Below, in pieces: positions 43,749 through 52,679 of a stretch of DNA of 64,000 nucleotides. Under the pieces are notes generated by a model. It ran no database searches. It was not told the DNA's origin and was given only the letters and a program-made list of their open reading frames with translations. The position numbers and the translations under genes are program-made. How positions within the stretch are numbered: position 1 is the stretch's first letter; each line of letters starts with the position of its first letter. This DNA is from Nitrospira sp. (GTDB taxonomy: Bacteria; Nitrospirota; Nitrospiria; Nitrospirales; Nitrospiraceae), in contig JARFXQ010000014.1 in assembly GCA_029194725.1 (NCBI GenBank), forward strand, positions 1 through 64,000, in the 5' to 3' direction.

Positions 43749-43856
43749 TCAACCACCCGCGACTACATGTACGACCGTTACCAACAGTGCGATAACCAGC
43801 ATCGTGTAGCAAGTCATTTTCAAATCCTGCCAGGCCCGCGTTTCATTGTTTTTCAC
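43749..43856 (-). CDS. 35-residue single-helix membrane peptide
   Basis: GTG start at 43856 with AGGAGG 6-7 bp upstream. The sequence is a polar head (MKNNETRAWQDLKM) followed by one membrane helix (CYTMLVIALLVTVVHVVAGG) and a stop. A longer open frame to 43931 exists but lacks an RBS. It is oriented with the Ehr-like operon, 152 bp before hyfB, and may be an accessory subunit or an assembly peptide. Confidence 0.6.
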   Translation of the reverse strand: MKNNETRAWQDLKMTCYTMLVIALLVTVVHVVAGG

Positions 43857-43907
43857 GATCAACCTCCTGCTTACTAGAATCCGAACTTGAGTGGTGAGCA
43901 TGTGTAA

Positions 43908-43926
43908 TGCCGTTCGGCTTACGGCA
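43908..43926 (-). terminator. Short hairpin after the cupredoxin-like gene
   Basis: TGCCGT and ACGGCA (43908-43913 and 43921-43926) form a 6 bp stem with a 7 nt loop, 21 bp beyond the stop codon at 43947. The U-tract is poor (TTACAC), so termination is likely leaky, if real. Confidence 0.3.
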
Positions 43927-43946
43927 CTCAACGCGCGGTCCGCTCA

Positions 43947-44876
43947 TTAGTGCGTCTGTATGTGGACCATTGGCTCAATCTCTTTCTTCTGTTCCGCTGT
44001 CACGCTGTACTGCATGTAGTCGTGTTCTATTGCTTCATTTACGTAGAGTCGCCCAGTCGGTGCCAAGACCGCGAAGTCTGCTTCCGTGGTTCCTTTCGGT
44101 CCAATCGTGACGGCTTGTTCATTGACTGTTCGGATATAGGGATGCCACACCACCAGCTTGTAGGTGCCGGGCGGCACATCGGTGATGGTGAAACGGCCCT
44201 GCTCATCCGTCTTGGCGAAGTAGGGATTGTTGACGGCCAGACCCCAGCTCTCCATATAGGCGTGGAAGCCGCATTGCATGACGAAGACCCGGCGATCTTT
44301 GCTGAGCATGACCAATTCTTTTTTCGGCGCTCCGGCCTTGTGTTTGTGATACAGCGCAGCGTCGCCGTGGTCTCTGAAGTTTCGTGGATGTTGTGGGTTC
44401 ATCGGAAGCGGGACGTTGAAGAGGACGCGCGCACCCAAATGTGACGTCTCATAGGCTTGGATGTCGTGCATGACCGGGTCCATGTTGACGACCGTCACCG
44501 ATTTGTTGTCCCGCACCACTGTCGTGAAGGGGAGAAAGAGGCAATCTTTCGCTTCGATCTGTGGAACCCCGCCGCCCTCAAAGGGCTTCCCTTTCTTGAC
44601 TCCCTCGAGATAGACCACCACGTCTCGGAACTTGCCGCCTGGCCCGATGTTGAACGGTTGAAGAATGCGCCAGCCTTGCCCATCGGAAATGCGCCCGCAA
44701 TAGTAAGGATCGGGCAAGGTGGTGAGATTGTAACCCTTTGGCTTCGGGATCTGGCCCTCCAAGCGCACCATGCCTGTGAGAGTTCCTCCGTCGGATACCG
44801 CAGTAACTTCGTAACACCAAGCTGGCGAGACTGTTCCGATGAGAATGGCGAGCATTGTATTCACGCAATATCGCAT
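43947..44876 (-). CDS. Exported cupredoxin-like protein with a carboxypeptidase-regulatory-like domain
   Basis: 309 residues with RBS AGGGGAACGCC. The signal peptide is MRYCVNTMLAILIGTVSPAWC-like, cleaved near CYE. Residues ~125-225 look cupredoxin-like: VVNMDPVMHDIQAYE supplies a His, and VMQCGFHAYMESWG supplies Cys, His and Met. This is a possible type 1 copper set (CxxHxxM). The following DEQGRFTITDVPPGTYKLVVWHP is a carboxypeptidase-regulatory/transthyretin-like fold. It is probably a periplasmic electron carrier or binding protein. It lies upstream of, and in the same direction as, the Ehr-like operon. Confidence 0.75.
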   Translation of the reverse strand: MRYCVNTMLAILIGTVSPAWCYEVTAVSDGGTLTGMVRLEGQIPKPKGYNLTTLPDPYYCGRISDGQGWRILQPFNIGPGGKFRDVVVYLEGVKKGKPFEGGGVPQIEAKDCLFLPFTTVVRDNKSVTVVNMDPVMHDIQAYETSHLGARVLFNVPLPMNPQHPRNFRDHGDAALYHKHKAGAPKKELVMLSKDRRVFVMQCGFHAYMESWGLAVNNPYFAKTDEQGRFTITDVPPGTYKLVVWHPYIRTVNEQAVTIGPKGTTEADFAVLAPTGRLYVNEAIEHDYMQYSVTAEQKKEIEPMVHIQTH

Positions 44877-44974
44877 GGCGTTCCCCTTATCCTGAGAATA
44901 GATTGAAAGGCATGGCTTGATGAGGACGAGCCGGCAGCCACGCTCTGAAGAGAGTCAAGTCGATTCCTTTCGTA

Positions 44975-45253
44975 CTACACACGATACGCGTTCTGTATAC
45001 CTTTCAACCCCGAGACACTGAGCCAATGAACACAATATCCGCTGAGGAAGAAATGGTCATAGACAGCCGAGAGAAAGGCGTGTCCGTCTTGCGGGCGCAC
45101 GACGTTGCCCGCCCAGTCTCGTAATCCGCGACGCAACGTTTCCCCCATTCCAGCATGAGTCGTTATGACCGCCCCTGTGGAGAGATCCAACCAAACCAGC
45201 GCCGTGACTCCCTTCGTGTGCTGCACCGCTACGATGTCGGCGTGCTCTGACAT
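44975..45253 (-). CDS. Small hypothetical protein
   Basis: 92 residues from ATG 45253 (weak RBS ATAAGG). The open frame extends to 45358. The sequence reads like a globular soluble protein (VTALVWLDLSTGAVITTHAGMG; AFLSAVYDHFFLSGYCVHW). No family is recognised and no signal peptide is seen. Confidence 0.45.
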   Translation of the reverse strand: MSEHADIVAVQHTKGVTALVWLDLSTGAVITTHAGMGETLRRGLRDWAGNVVRPQDGHAFLSAVYDHFFLSGYCVHWLSVSGLKGIQNAYRV

Positions 45254-45389
45254 GACCTTATGCTTCTTACCGACCTTGTCGGCTTTTCCATATTCTGTTA
45301 AGGCTCTGCGAGCAACTCCTGCACTTCTTCCCGAGATACCGCTTTCGAGCTGCCACAAAGCTCACTAAGTCGTCTTGATTCCTATCCCA

Positions 45390-45680
45390 TTAGCTGGGTG
45401 ATTGGAGAGAACGGCCCATCCGCCGACGACAACGAGCCGACCCTTCTCGTGCTCGTAGATTGTTGGGGTCGGAAGCCAGAACCCTGTTCCAATTCACCAA
45501 CGCCTCTTCGTGCTGATCGAGTTGTTCAAGCAATGCAGCCAGTTCGCATCGCGTCGCAATATCCGCAGGGCAGAGCACGAGCGCATCCGATAGCCGTTGA
45601 AGGTGCTCGAACCAATCTATCGCTGGTTGGCGGCTCGCACACAGCCTGCTGTCCGGCGCGTCCCCATTCTTGTTGGTCAT
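45390..45680 (-). CDS. Small TPR-like protein
   Basis: 96 residues from ATG 45680; the preceding 105 codons of open frame look non-coding. CELAALLEQLDQHEEALVNWNRVLASDPNNLRAREG is a TPR-type helical pair. It has the same direction as, and sits downstream of, the NtrC-type regulator, but 315 bp separates them. Role is unknown. Confidence 0.5.
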   Translation of the reverse strand: MTNKNGDAPDSRLCASRQPAIDWFEHLQRLSDALVLCPADIATRCELAALLEQLDQHEEALVNWNRVLASDPNNLRAREGSARCRRRMGRSLQSPS

Positions 45681-45995
45681 GCCCCTAATCCCTTTGCTTT
45701 CTTGGCAGCCCCAAGTTGCTCGGTAGGCGGTTGCGCGCAAATCGCTATGCTCAAACCATTGCAGGGAGAGTGCCGCTGCTGAACAGGTATCGGGAGGTTT
45801 TGCAGGAATGAACTCTATCGCGGGTTTACAGCTGTTATGAGGAGATGCTCGGACCGTAGTCCTCAAGTCACAAGGTATCTTGTGCAAGAATTGCAGGCTT
45901 GCGCAACTCTGTGGCGATTTTGAGGTGCATTTCTTGCGTCGTGAGTCACGCGATCTGGAGGGCCGGGAATAGAGAGATGATTCAAGCGACAACAA
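45681..45995. other. 315 bp spacer without a supported gene
   Basis: It lies downstream of the NtrC-like gene. I searched by eye for a -24/-12 sigma-54 promoter (TGGC-N6/7-TTGC) and found none. Short complementary words around 45880-45905 (TTGTGCAAGAATTGCAGG-CTTGCGCAA) form only weak stems. Confidence 0.35.
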
Positions 45996-47354
45996 TCAAT
46001 CGCGAATTCCGTATTCCTTGATCTTGTACTGGAGAGTCCTAAGACTAATGCCCAACAGCCTTGCAGCATGTTCTCGATGGTTGGTGACTTCCTTCAAAGT
46101 TCGCTCAATCACTTGTCGTTCAATCTGTTCCAGAGACGTTCCCAATGTGATCAGCATAGTCCGTGCATCCTCTTTGCTAACCTGGATTTCCTCAGGGAGA
46201 TGCGATGGCTGAATCGTAGTATCCTTCACCGTGACGACGAGCCGCTCCATGAGATTTCGTAATTGCCGAACGTTTCCTGGCCATCCATAGAGCCGTAACA
46301 ACCGCATGGCTTCCCGCGAAACTTCTTTCGGTCCGCGGTGATGTTGTGCGGAAGATGCGGACAGGTATCGATCCACAAGCAGCGGAACATCGTCTGCCCG
46401 TTCGCGGAGCGGCGGGAGACGGATAGGCACGACATTCAGCCGATAGTAAAGATCCTCCCGAAACACCCCCTGCTTCACCGCCTCTTCTAGATTGCGATTT
46501 GTGGCTGCAAGGAATCTTGTATCGACTTTGATCAGTTTTGTGCCACCCAGACGCCTGAATTCCTTCGTCTCAAGAACGCGTAGAAAATCGACTTGCGACT
46601 TGAGCGAGAGTTCCCCCACTTCGTCCAGCAAGAGAGTACCCCTGTCCGCCAATTCGAACCGCCCGACCTTGGTTGACAGCGCTCCTGTGAAAGCGCCCTT
46701 CTCATACCCGAATAACTCGCTCTCAAAGAGATTCTCGGGCAATGCGCCGCAATTCATGGCAATGAACGGCCCGTCGGCCCTCGGGCTTTTGTGGTGGATC
46801 GCGCGCGCGACGAGCTCCTTCCCGGTTCCGCTTTCCCCCGTGAGCAAGACCGCCACATCACTGTCCGCCACCATCTCCACCAAGGCATAGACTCCCCGCA
46901 TGGCGTCACTTTCCCCGACCATTTGATCGAAACGTGTTCTCGTTTCAAGACGGTCGCGAAGTTGCTTGTTTTCGGAGGTCAGCGTATGGCGCTCCAGGGC
47001 TTTCTCTACGACCACTCCAAATCGCTCGCGATCGATCGGCTTCGTCAGATAGTCGTAGGCTCCTAGACGCATCGCTTCAACAGCCGTATCGATTGAACCA
47101 AACGCCGTCATGACGACAACCTCCGTATCCGACCCTTTATCCTTCAGCCGACGCAGGAATTCTAGGCCGCCCATCCCCGGCATCCGAAGATCGGTGATCA
47201 CCAGACCCACTCGGGCTTCTTCCAGATGTTGCAGAGCTTCCGCTCCCGTACCTGCCCCGAAAACCCGGTAACCCTTTTTCGCCAACATGGTCACCAGAGC
47301 ATTGCGAATATTCACTTCATCGTCAACGATGAGAACCTGAAAGGCCTGCGTCAT
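45996..47354 (-). CDS. NtrC-family sigma-54-dependent response regulator
   Basis: 452 residues. The receiver (~1-120) has VLIVDDEVNIR and phospho-acceptor Asp ~54 (VITDLRMPGMGG). The AAA+ domain (~140-370) has Walker A GESGTGKE, the sigma-54 contact loop GAFTGA (EKGAFTGALSTKVG) and LLLDEVGELS. The C-terminal Fis-type helix-turn-helix has HAARLLGISLRTLQYKIKEYG. It activates sigma-54 promoters when phosphorylated by the kinase whose gene overlaps its start by ATGA. Confidence 0.93.
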   Translation of the reverse strand: MTQAFQVLIVDDEVNIRNALVTMLAKKGYRVFGAGTGAEALQHLEEARVGLVITDLRMPGMGGLEFLRRLKDKGSDTEVVVMTAFGSIDTAVEAMRLGAYDYLTKPIDRERFGVVVEKALERHTLTSENKQLRDRLETRTRFDQMVGESDAMRGVYALVEMVADSDVAVLLTGESGTGKELVARAIHHKSPRADGPFIAMNCGALPENLFESELFGYEKGAFTGALSTKVGRFELADRGTLLLDEVGELSLKSQVDFLRVLETKEFRRLGGTKLIKVDTRFLAATNRNLEEAVKQGVFREDLYYRLNVVPIRLPPLRERADDVPLLVDRYLSASSAQHHRGPKEVSREAMRLLRLYGWPGNVRQLRNLMERLVVTVKDTTIQPSHLPEEIQVSKEDARTMLITLGTSLEQIERQVIERTLKEVTNHREHAARLLGISLRTLQYKIKEYGIRD

Positions 47355-48748
47355 GATCCCACGCTCACCTTCTGAGGTTGACCAAGAGCCACGGGAAACT
47401 GGGTTACCACCGTTGTTCCGCTTCCAGGCGCACTTACAACCTGAATCGTACCGCTATGATCCTGCATAATCCGATAGGCTATGGCAAGACCAAGGCCAGT
47501 ACCGCTCGCCTTGGTCGTATAGAAGGGCTCAAACAGATGGGAGAGCTGCTCTGTGGTGATCCCGACTCCACTATCCTTCACGGTAATCTCTATCCAGTGT
47601 TTCTCATCAGCCTTTCGTTGCGCCGCTGAAATCCGACAGAGCCCGCCGTTCGGCATGGCGTGAAACGCGTTGACAATGATGTTGACCAATACTTGACTGA
47701 TCTGAGTTGCATCGCCCAGGACGGGCAATATTTGTTCGTCCATAACTCGTTCGAGTCGAATCCCACGTTCTTCCGCCTCGAAGCGCATCAACGTCATGAT
47801 GTGGTCGATCAGTGTCCTTACATCTACCTCGTGCAAAGCCACAGGTCCAGGGCGGGCAAACTTCATAAAATTATCGAGAATCCCAGAAAGTCTTCGGCAT
47901 TCGGCGTTCACGACTCCGAGATACCGTGCCCCCGGTTCTGTCAGTGCTCTCCTTTCCTGAAGTTCTTCTTCTAAAAGGTGGAGGTTCAGATCCATGGCAC
48001 TCAAGGGGTTTCGCAACTCGTGCGCTACCCCTGCAGACAAGGTGTGCAACGCCGCTAACTTTTCTGCGACATGGACGCGTCGTTCAAGTCCGAGCCACTC
48101 TGAGACGTCCTGCGCCTGCAGGATCACTCCGGCCGGTTTCTTATCGTCCCCGGTGAGCTCTGCTGTACTCACGCGAATTGTCCTCGGGCTGAGGCTCCCA
48201 CATTCGTAGACGAAGTCTTTCTGATTCACATGAGAGTGCTCTTTCAACGCCCCATCGAGTATCCGGCGGATCGGATCTTTTTCTGAAAATACGGCGTCAT
48301 AGCCTATCCCGAGCAACTCCGATGAGGCGCGATTCAAGACCGCCTCAGCCGCGGGATTCATCGCGCTGATGATGCCTCCCTGGTTAATCGTAAGCACCCC
48401 CGTCGGAATACTCTGTAGAATATTCCTCGCCAGCCCCTTCACTTCCTCTAGCGTTTTTCGGGCGGTGTCGTAGTGGAGAAACGTGATGACGGCCGCAATA
48501 CCGATCGAACTCACTAAGAAGACAAGGAGTGTCTCAATGATCAGATCACCGCGCGACTGCCAGAGGGCATGGAACAATTGGGTAGAAGCGTTCTCGCCTT
48601 CGGTGAAGCCTCGGAGGAGGAGTTTTTTCCGTTCCAGGCTGAAAAGCAAAATGACGGAGGCGATCAAAGCGAGGACCAGGAGCAGGGAAGCGACCAGCCG
48701 ATAGGGAACGGCTCGAAAGAACGTCGTCTCTGGAATTGGTCTGAACAT
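47351..48748 (-). CDS. Sensor histidine kinase paired with the NtrC-type regulator
   Basis: 465 residues from ATG 48748; the open frame extends to 48796 without an RBS. Two membrane helices (VASLLLVLALIASVILLFS and LIIETLLVFLVSSIGIAAVITF) flank a very short periplasmic loop, so it may sense within the membrane or cytoplasm. It continues with PAS (~95-210), HisKA (SAGVAHELRNPLSAMDLNL), and HATPase_c (KDSGVGI, GTGLGLAIAYRIM). The targets of the pair are not evident from the neighbours. Confidence 0.9.
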   Translation of the reverse strand: MFRPIPETTFFRAVPYRLVASLLLVLALIASVILLFSLERKKLLLRGFTEGENASTQLFHALWQSRGDLIIETLLVFLVSSIGIAAVITFLHYDTARKTLEEVKGLARNILQSIPTGVLTINQGGIISAMNPAAEAVLNRASSELLGIGYDAVFSEKDPIRRILDGALKEHSHVNQKDFVYECGSLSPRTIRVSTAELTGDDKKPAGVILQAQDVSEWLGLERRVHVAEKLAALHTLSAGVAHELRNPLSAMDLNLHLLEEELQERRALTEPGARYLGVVNAECRRLSGILDNFMKFARPGPVALHEVDVRTLIDHIMTLMRFEAEERGIRLERVMDEQILPVLGDATQISQVLVNIIVNAFHAMPNGGLCRISAAQRKADEKHWIEITVKDSGVGITTEQLSHLFEPFYTTKASGTGLGLAIAYRIMQDHSGTIQVVSAPGSGTTVVTQFPVALGQPQKVSVGS

Positions 48749-48953
48749 CGCGGTGTTACATGGCAGCGGACACAATCGGTATGCTACCACGGGCAAGGTC
48801 CACTGTGCACCGATCTCACCTCGCAGCGGGACAGAGTTAAATACGATATCTTGCCCTTTGCTTGAACTTCGGTCTTTGTTCCGTTTATTGTGACGGCTGC
48901 GGAGCTGACCGTTTCGTCAGGCGGAAGTAGTTTTATGGACCGGGAGTGACGCA

Positions 48954-49772
48954 GTGACACAACAAGCGCGGGAAGTCGATGTAGCCAAGTACCGCATCCT
49001 GCAGGAGCCGTTTTACGCGGAGGTCTGTGGGGAGATCGGCCTATTCACCATTGCCGCCGAACAGAAGCTGCCGGTTATGCTGAAGGGGCCGACCGGCTGC
49101 GGCAAGAGCCGGTTTGTTCAATACATGGCGTACAAGCTCGGCAGGCCGTTGATCACGGTCGCCTGTCACGAAGATCTCACGGCATCAGACTTAGTGGGCC
49201 GGTACCTTCTGAAGGGACAGGATACTGTATGGATGGACGGGCCTTTGACCGCTGGGGTGAAACATGGAGCCATCGTCTATCTCGACGAAGTGGTGGAAGC
49301 CAGAAAGGACACGACCGTCATTATCCATCCACTCAGCGATGACAGGCGAGTCCTCCCGATCGAGAAGAAAGGCCAGATTGTGGAAGCCGCCGACGAGTTC
49401 ATGTTGGTGATCTCCTACAACCCCGGCTATCAGAGTGTCCTCAAAGATTTGAAGCAAAGCACAAAGCAGCGATTCATGGCGATTGAATTCGACTACCCCG
49501 CTCCTGACATCGAAACGATGGTGGTTCAGCGGGAAGCGGGGATCGATCAAATCATCGCTGGAAATCTCGTCAAACTCGGGCAAAAGGTCCGCAACTTGAG
49601 AAACCACGGATTGGAGGAAGGAGTCAGCACCAGACTCTTGATCTACGCCGGTACCCTGATGAAGCAAGGCGTGCCGCCTGAGCGGGCCTGTGATGTGGCC
49701 GTCGCTCGTCCGATCACCGATGATTCGGACATGCAACGCGCGATACTCGAATTCGTCAAAGCGATCTTTTGA
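48954..49772 (+). CDS. CbbQ/NirQ/NorQ/GpvN-family AAA ATPase
   Basis: 272 residues, GTG start after CCGGGAGTGACGCA. MoxR-type AAA+ with Walker [10 protein letters not shown], Walker [12 protein letters not shown] and arginine region [12 protein letters not shown]. Characteristic [17 protein letters not shown] and SYNPGYQS match the CbbQ/NorQ branch. These ATPases remodel or activate metalloenzymes with a VWA-domain partner (CbbO/NorD). No such partner is adjacent; it overlaps a DUF167 gene instead. The client enzyme is unknown. Confidence 0.88.
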   Translation: MTQQAREVDVAKYRILQEPFYAEVCGEIGLFTIAAEQKLPVMLKGPTGCGKSRFVQYMAYKLGRPLITVACHEDLTASDLVGRYLLKGQDTVWMDGPLTAGVKHGAIVYLDEVVEARKDTTVIIHPLSDDRRVLPIEKKGQIVEAADEFMLVISYNPGYQSVLKDLKQSTKQRFMAIEFDYPAPDIETMVVQREAGIDQIIAGNLVKLGQKVRNLRNHGLEEGVSTRLLIYAGTLMKQGVPPERACDVAVARPITDDSDMQRAILEFVKAIF

Positions 49773-50107
49773 ATCCATCGATTCTCGTGGGTTCCCTTCC
49801 TGCCATCGCACGGGATAGTGAGCGCGGGGCGCTCCTGACCGTACATGTTCAACCAGGATCTTCACGTACCGAGTGCGTCGGAATTCATGGCGACGCGATA
49901 AAGATCCGCCTGGCAGCTCGCCCGATCGACGGTGCAGCCAACGACGAACTGATTCGCTTTATCGCTGATCAGTGTGACGTGCCGCTCGCAAACGTACGAA
50001 TTCACGCCGGGGCAGGAGCTCGACGCAAACACCTCTGTGTGAAGGGGGTCTCGGCTCAGGTACTGTTGGCTCGATTGCTGCCGCGAAACAAGCAAGACAC
50101 GGAGTAG
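49769..50107 (+). CDS. DUF167 / YggU-family protein
   Basis: 112 residues, TTG start overlapping the CbbQ stop. [39 protein letters not shown] is the DUF167 core and [21 protein letters not shown] its C-terminal part. This is a small mixed alpha/beta protein of unknown function, widespread in bacteria. A short non-homologous N-terminus precedes the domain, so the true start may be slightly downstream. Confidence 0.82.
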   Translation: MNPSILVGSLPAIARDSERGALLTVHVQPGSSRTECVGIHGDAIKIRLAARPIDGAANDELIRFIADQCDVPLANVRIHAGAGARRKHLCVKGVSAQVLLARLLPRNKQDTE

Positions 50108-50109
50108 AC

Positions 50110-50544
50110 ATGAAGAGATTACGAATCAGCAGCGCCATCTTCGCGGCGTTGATGCTCTCAGCCTGTTCCAGCGCGCGCCCGGTGCTCTACCCCAATGCCC
50201 AGCTGGAGTCGGTCGGAAAAGACGGGGCAGAGCGCGATGTCGAAGCCTGTCGGCGGTTGGCGGAGTCGGCAGGTGCGGAAGAACGCGGCGGTGGCAAGAC
50301 CGGCCGTGTCGCCACGAGTACAGCCGTGGGAGCTGGTGCCGGTGCTGCGAGCGGAGCAGTGGGGGGAGCGATTACCGGAGCGGCAGGACGGGGCTCTATG
50401 ATTGGCGCGGCAAGTGGCGCGGTGTGGGGACTCTTAATCGGATTGTTTCATGCCGTCGGTCCTTCTCGACCCAGCCCAGCCTACACGAACTTCGTCAACC
50501 GCTGCTTGCAAGAAAAGGGATATGAAGTGACAGGCTGGCAGTGA
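50110..50544 (+). CDS. Glycine-zipper lipoprotein, copy 1
   Basis: 144 residues. Lipoprotein signal MKRLRISSAIFAALMLSAC with lipobox LSAC. The middle is a glycine-zipper of GxxxG repeats (AVGAGAGAASGAVGGAITGAAG), likely a membrane-inserted hairpin. A Cys lies on each side: VEACRRL before and FVNRCLQEKGYEVTGWQ after. It is a paralogue of the next gene, with the same length and tail. It starts 2 bp after the DUF167 gene. Confidence 0.75.
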   Translation: MKRLRISSAIFAALMLSACSSARPVLYPNAQLESVGKDGAERDVEACRRLAESAGAEERGGGKTGRVATSTAVGAGAGAASGAVGGAITGAAGRGSMIGAASGAVWGLLIGLFHAVGPSRPSPAYTNFVNRCLQEKGYEVTGWQ

Positions 50545-50699
50545 CTGAGAGGGGAGGGCTGCGTACACGAGGAATTCCTGTGCTCGTGCATCACCCGCAC
50601 GAGGCAAAATTAATGATGTGCGTAGTTGAAAAAACCTCGACTTTTTCCATAAAGGGTGAGAAATGAGGAACGGAAAGAAAAACTCGCTAAGAGACTTCC

Positions 50700-51134
50700 G
50701 TGGCCAATCGATTGTGGCATCGTTGTGTTGTGTGCGCACTGCTCATAAGTCTTACTTCCTGTGGTGAGCCGCAGCCGATCTTCCGGTCCAATAAACAACT
50801 CCACTTGTATGGAAGACAGATGGCTCAGCAAGAGGTTGAATCCTGTCGGAAGAAAGTTGAGCGGACAGGGTTGCAACCTGGCGTGCGTCAGAGCGCGAAT
50901 GCGGCGACTGGGGCTGTACTTGGCCTGACGCTCGGTGGCGCGGTCGGCGCGTCGGCAGGAGTGATCGGTGGATTACCAGGGGTGGCGATCGGGGCCGCTG
51001 CCGGTAGCGGGCTTGGAATGGTCGTTGGATTCCTCGGGGGAACGTTTAAGCCTCTCGAACCCGAACCACCGTATGCCGATGCCGTCACAAACTGTCTGAA
51101 GGAAAAAGGCTATGAAGTCAGCGGTTGGGAGTAG
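50700..51134 (+). CDS. Glycine-zipper lipoprotein, copy 2
   Basis: 144 residues; GTG start. Lipobox LTSC (CALLISLTSCGEPQP). VESCRKKVE and TNCLKEKGYEVSGWE flank a glycine zipper (LGLTLGGAVGASAGVIGG), mirroring copy 1 in length and arrangement. The lipobox and tail are conserved, while the zipper sequence differs. The pair is probably an ancient tandem duplication. Role is unknown; outer-membrane glycine-zipper proteins may form oligomers. Confidence 0.72.
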   Translation: MANRLWHRCVVCALLISLTSCGEPQPIFRSNKQLHLYGRQMAQQEVESCRKKVERTGLQPGVRQSANAATGAVLGLTLGGAVGASAGVIGGLPGVAIGAAAGSGLGMVVGFLGGTFKPLEPEPPYADAVTNCLKEKGYEVSGWE

Positions 51135-51555
51135 TCCCCAAGATCGTTGACCTCCTGTCAGCAGACGCAAGGCATGCCGTGAGCCACTACAGCCCCTCTC
51201 CGAGTCTACAAGAACCACAACGGACATGTGACTTCGACCAGGTCTGACCCGGTTCACCCTCCTAAGGGTATTCTTGCCGATGTTCCTGTGCTTGCCTGAG
51301 GATTTCCAGTCTGTTGCGTGACAAAGCCGCGTTCTGACGCTACGGCATATCGAAGATTGAGAAACTCGGATCGTGGGCCGGTCAATTTTCATACAGGACT
51401 TGTGGTGAAGATTTCTTCACGATCTCATCATGGACCATTCATATACGAACGATATACTTTGCGCAGGTTAAAGGAGACGAAGGTCAATGACGATGTGTTT
51501 TGCACTCTCACAGAACGTCGCTTTAAGAGTGCTGGATAGAAAGAGGAGATTCGCC
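51135..51555. other. 421 bp intergenic region upstream of the Slp gene
   Basis: No gene supported. A possible -10 TATACT (51455-51460) lies near 51460. An in-frame ATG at 51487 has GAAGG upstream but would put 23 residues before the lipoprotein signal, so it is left out. No structured RNA is recognised. Confidence 0.4.
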
Positions 51556-52176
51556 ATGCGTATGATCGGACTGGTTGTCATGTGTGCATTGTTGGAAGCT
51601 TGCACAATCACACCGATGTTTCCTTCAGAGATTATGAAAAACGTCGAAATCAACACCTTTGACGTCGAGGCTTGGCAAAAGCAGACCTATCATCCGTCGA
51701 TCGCAGGCTTTGTCCCACACAAAGTGGAATTGGGAGGAGAAATCATAGAGGTAATTCGGAAACCGGAAGGTGTCGTCCTTCTTGTCGAGGCACAGCCCGT
51801 CGGGAGCCATGCGGCATATGGTTCTAAGAGTGTGGATCGAGGGGACTCATTCTGGTACGCCATTGCTTTCAACGGCTCTCCAGAGGCTAGCATGTTGCAG
51901 AGAGGCAACAGGCTTGTCGTTGTTGGAATGACCGAGAGAGCCGGCACAGAAATGATCGGTGGAGCTCCGAGGGTGCTGCCGCACCTGCTGGCACAGTGTC
52001 TCCATATCTGGAATAACCGGGAAGCGGAAACAGCGGACTTTTCTTATTATGGAGGTCCGATGGGACATCATCCGGCGGAAGAGCGGACATTCTGCCTGGG
52101 AGATGACAGCGGGACATCCTTGACCATTAGCGAGAGCCGAGGTGACAAACAACAAACTCATTCTGAAGGGTTGTAA
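51556..52176 (+). CDS. Slp-family outer-membrane lipoprotein
   Basis: 206 residues from ATG 51556 with GAGGAG upstream; ATG 51487 is rejected. Lipoprotein signal MRMIGLVVMCALLEAC with lipobox LEAC. VELGGEIIEVIRKPEGVVLLVEAQPVGS and RGNRLVVVGMTERAG match the Slp/YeaY family, whose members are induced by starvation or stationary phase in enterobacteria. The C-terminal tail after GGPMGHHP is family-variable. Confidence 0.78.
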   Translation: MRMIGLVVMCALLEACTITPMFPSEIMKNVEINTFDVEAWQKQTYHPSIAGFVPHKVELGGEIIEVIRKPEGVVLLVEAQPVGSHAAYGSKSVDRGDSFWYAIAFNGSPEASMLQRGNRLVVVGMTERAGTEMIGGAPRVLPHLLAQCLHIWNNREAETADFSYYGGPMGHHPAEERTFCLGDDSGTSLTISESRGDKQQTHSEGL

Positions 52177-52451
52177 TTGTAACGGATATCTCTCCAAGCC
52201 AGAGTGGAGTCCGGGTTTGCTAAGAACAAAAGGTTTCACCATAGGCGCGAATCGATCGAGATCCGTCCGGTAGATCGCGCGGTTAGAAGCGGCAAGAGCA
52301 AACATCAGCTGGTGCGGTTGGCGATCCAGCCTGTTCATCCTCACTCCACTCATCTTCAGTTGACCTCTACCACTGCGAGCCAACAGGCTCCCGGATCAAC
52401 GCTAGACCCCCTGAAGGAAGACTTAGCAGGGGGTGCGGAAAAACTCGATTT

Positions 52452-52549
52452 GCCTGCTTCGGCAGGCCTGTCCTGAGGCTTGTCGAGCGGCTCGGTACGA
52501 GTGGGAAGAACTTTGCCTATTCAATGCCGCTTCGCTTGTCCTGAGGCTT
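52452..52549. repeat. Intergenic hairpin and 13 bp direct repeat
   Basis: GCCTGC-TTCG-GCAGGC (52452-52467) is a hairpin with a UUCG-type loop. TGTCCTGAGGCTT occurs twice, at 52469-52481 and 52537-52549, 68 bp apart. They lie in the 503 bp gap (52177-52679) before the TetR gene. The rest of that gap holds no gene I can support. The pattern resembles an intergenic repeat family. Confidence 0.5.
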
Positions 52550-52679
52550 CCGAAGGATGAACGGATGGGTTTTCCGTCGCCTGCTCAAGGAGAAGATTTC
52601 CTGATTGACAACTTGTGCTGGAAACCTATAAAACCACACTGGTTTCCTCAGTGCTCGCCATGATCCGTCCCTTACGAAG

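Noticed and set aside
45681..45995. Sigma-54 promoter near the NtrC-type regulator
   Set aside because: No TGGC-N6/7-TTGC element was found on either strand by eye.
51487..51555. ATG 51487 as start of the Slp lipoprotein
   Set aside because: It would place 23 mostly polar residues before a complete lipoprotein signal peptide that starts at 51556.
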